A stretch of 64,000 nt of DNA from Cololabis saira. Taxonomy: Eukaryota > Chordata > Actinopteri > Beloniformes > Belonidae. The notes under the pieces are model-generated. The model worked only from the letters and a program-made list of their open reading frames with translations, was not told where the DNA came from and did not search any database. The stretch lies in assembly GCF_033807715.1 (NCBI RefSeq), contig NC_084592.1, positions 1,653,501 to 1,717,500 of the forward strand. Reading direction: 5' to 3'. Every line of letters starts with the position of its first letter. The stretch's first letter is position 1. Made by a program: the position numbers and the translations under genes. Shown piece by piece: positions 62,989 to 64,000 of the stretch.

Positions 62989-63228
62989 TCAGATTATTTG
63001 AGTTCATTAAATACAGAAGAGCCAAGGACTGTTGTCAAGGCCATTAGAACGGAATGCATTGTCTCAAGTAGCTTTTTGTCTGGAGGAGCCTGAGTACTTA
63101 ACTGAAGTACCTAATACATGCATGTCTAATGTGTCTCATTATTTTCAATAGAGCTGAGGAGTTGTACAGTGAACAGCCATTGGAAAGAAAGCGTGAATTG
63201 GATTGAATACAGCACAAATACTCTAGCT

Positions 63229-63503
63229 CAGTGTTTCCCAACCCTGGTCCTCGAGGCCCACTGTCCTGCATGTTTTAGATCAGGGGTCACCAACCCTGGT
63301 CCTGGAGGCCCACTGTCCTGCATGTTTTAGATGTTTCCTGCTTCAGCATACCGTGATACAAGTACCTGTGTCATCAACAGAGCTGTGCAGGCCTTGCTGA
63401 CGAGCTAATTAGAACCATTAATTAGAATCAGGTGTGATGATGAAGGGAAACATCTAAAACATGCAGGACAGTGGGCCTCGAGGAGCAGGGTTGGGAAACA
63501 CTG
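63229..63503. mobile_element. hAT MITE E (275 bp)
   Basis: Ends CAGTGTTTCCCAACCCTG and CAGGGTTGGGAAACACTG (one base shorter inner match), with the exact 8-bp TSD CTCTAGCT at 63,221-63,228 and 63,504-63,511. The left subterminal region is duplicated: CAACCCTGGTCCTCGAGGCC recurs as CAACCCTGGTCCTGGAGGCC about 50 bases on. Confidence 0.93.
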
Positions 63504-63647
63504 CTCTAGCTCACGGTTTATTGGGTTCTACTCATCTCAGCTCCACTCAACTCATCCTAGTTTTTTTCAATAACAGCGTGACTCTACAGAGATGAGAGGC
63601 GCGTAACAGGTGGAAAGGGGAGTTAGTGACAGAGGGAGATGACACTA

Positions 63648-63812
63648 AGAGATGAGTGAGCCGGAGACAAGAAGAAAGACAGAGAGACGAGTGAGCGGGA
63701 GACGAGAAGAAAGACAGAGAGACGAGTGAGCGGGAGACGAGAAGAAAGACAGAGAGACGAGTGAGCGGGAGACGAGAAGAAAGACAGAGAGACGAGTGAG
63801 CGGGAGACAGAG
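63648..63812 (+). repeat. 35-bp minisatellite
   Basis: Unit GACGAGTGAGCGGGAGACGA plus GAAGAAAGACAGAGA; unit starts at 63,686, 63,721, 63,756 and 63,791 with a diverged unit before. It ends just before an ATG, so it forms the leader of the frame below. Confidence 0.93.
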
Positions 63813-63815
63813 ACA

Positions 63816-64000
63816 ATGGCGCTCTCTAAGAAGAGAAAAGTGGACAGTGAGAATCGAGCTTTCAACCCAGAATGGACAGATTCATTCTTGTTCAGTCTTC
63901 CCACTGGGACACAAAACCAGTGTGTCTCATGCGTTCAGACACCATGGTGCTAATTAACAGTGCCAATGTGAAACGCCACTATGAGACAAAACACAGCATT
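63816..64000 (+). pseudogene. hAT-derived (GTF2IRD2/ZBED-like) protein N-terminus, runs off the window
   Basis: Starts MALSKKRKVDSENRAFNPEW (KKRK is a likely nuclear signal), then TDSFLFSLPTG and CVSC, the first half of a BED/C2H2-type zinc finger. The frame stops at 63,953. One base over, the protein continues VLINSANVKRHYETKHS, which supplies the HxxxxH half. The single frameshift near 63,935 makes this a pseudogene unless it is a sequencing error. The downstream catalytic region lies outside the window. Confidence 0.72.

Overview
The window reads as a transposon-dense stretch of a ray-finned (teleost) fish genome. The evidence is the repeat content: L2-type LINE tails ending in (AATTG)n, a Rex3-like RTE fragment, tRNA-derived SINEs with fish-type tails, Tc1 elements, many hAT, pogo-like and Harbinger-like DNA transposons, a DIRS element, LTR elements and long microsatellites. 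I found no exon of an ordinary host gene and no RNA gene. Every long open frame with recognisable domains belongs to a mobile element; other long frames are translations of tandem repeats.

Layout. 1-1,400: 21-bp minisatellite interrupted by a dispersed repeat whose full-length relative lies at 57.1-58.4 kb. 2.5-6.0 kb: a minus-strand hAT/ZNF862-like pseudogene split by an L2 tail and by a TIR element, each with a target-site duplication (TSD). 6.4-9.3 kb: dead L2 LINE pieces. 10.3-11.7 kb: a hAT-bounded element (8-bp TSD) holding a pogo-like transposase pseudogene that is itself cut by a MITE. 12.5-14.7 kb: microsatellites, a SINE and LINE fragments. 14.67-21.23 kb: a structurally complete DIRS retrotransposon with gag, RT/RNase H/methyltransferase-like and tyrosine recombinase frames open, inverted terminal repeats and an internal complementary region. 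21.37-26.36 kb: a full-length minus-strand LINE with open ORF1 and ORF2 and an unexplained frame between them.

28.16-32.2 kb is a nested stack: Tc1, then hAT, then an internally deleted L2, then a second hAT, then a MITE, then a solo-LTR-like unit. 34.15-38.55 kb is a very young minus-strand LTR element (526-bp LTRs differing at one base) without visible gag or pol. 39-41.5 kb and 54-55.4 kb are two Tc1 copies in opposite orientation that share a minisatellite grown from transposase sequence. 46.8-49.7 kb is a pogo-like repeat opened by a GC-rich, poly(A)-tailed retroposon with a 13-bp TSD. 50.6-52.0 kb is the 5' part of an L2 LINE with an SGNH-esterase ORF1. 55.5-64 kb holds more hAT elements, the full-length dispersed repeat, a Tc1-like remnant, an (ATCT)n array and, at the right edge, the N-terminus of another hAT-derived protein.

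How the parts relate: the DIRS element and the minus-strand LINE are the only copies here with apparently intact coding capacity. The young LTR element and the MITEs must have used enzymes supplied from elsewhere. Coordinates of degraded repeats are approximate. All comparisons were made by eye, and family names come from motif recognition, not from a database search.
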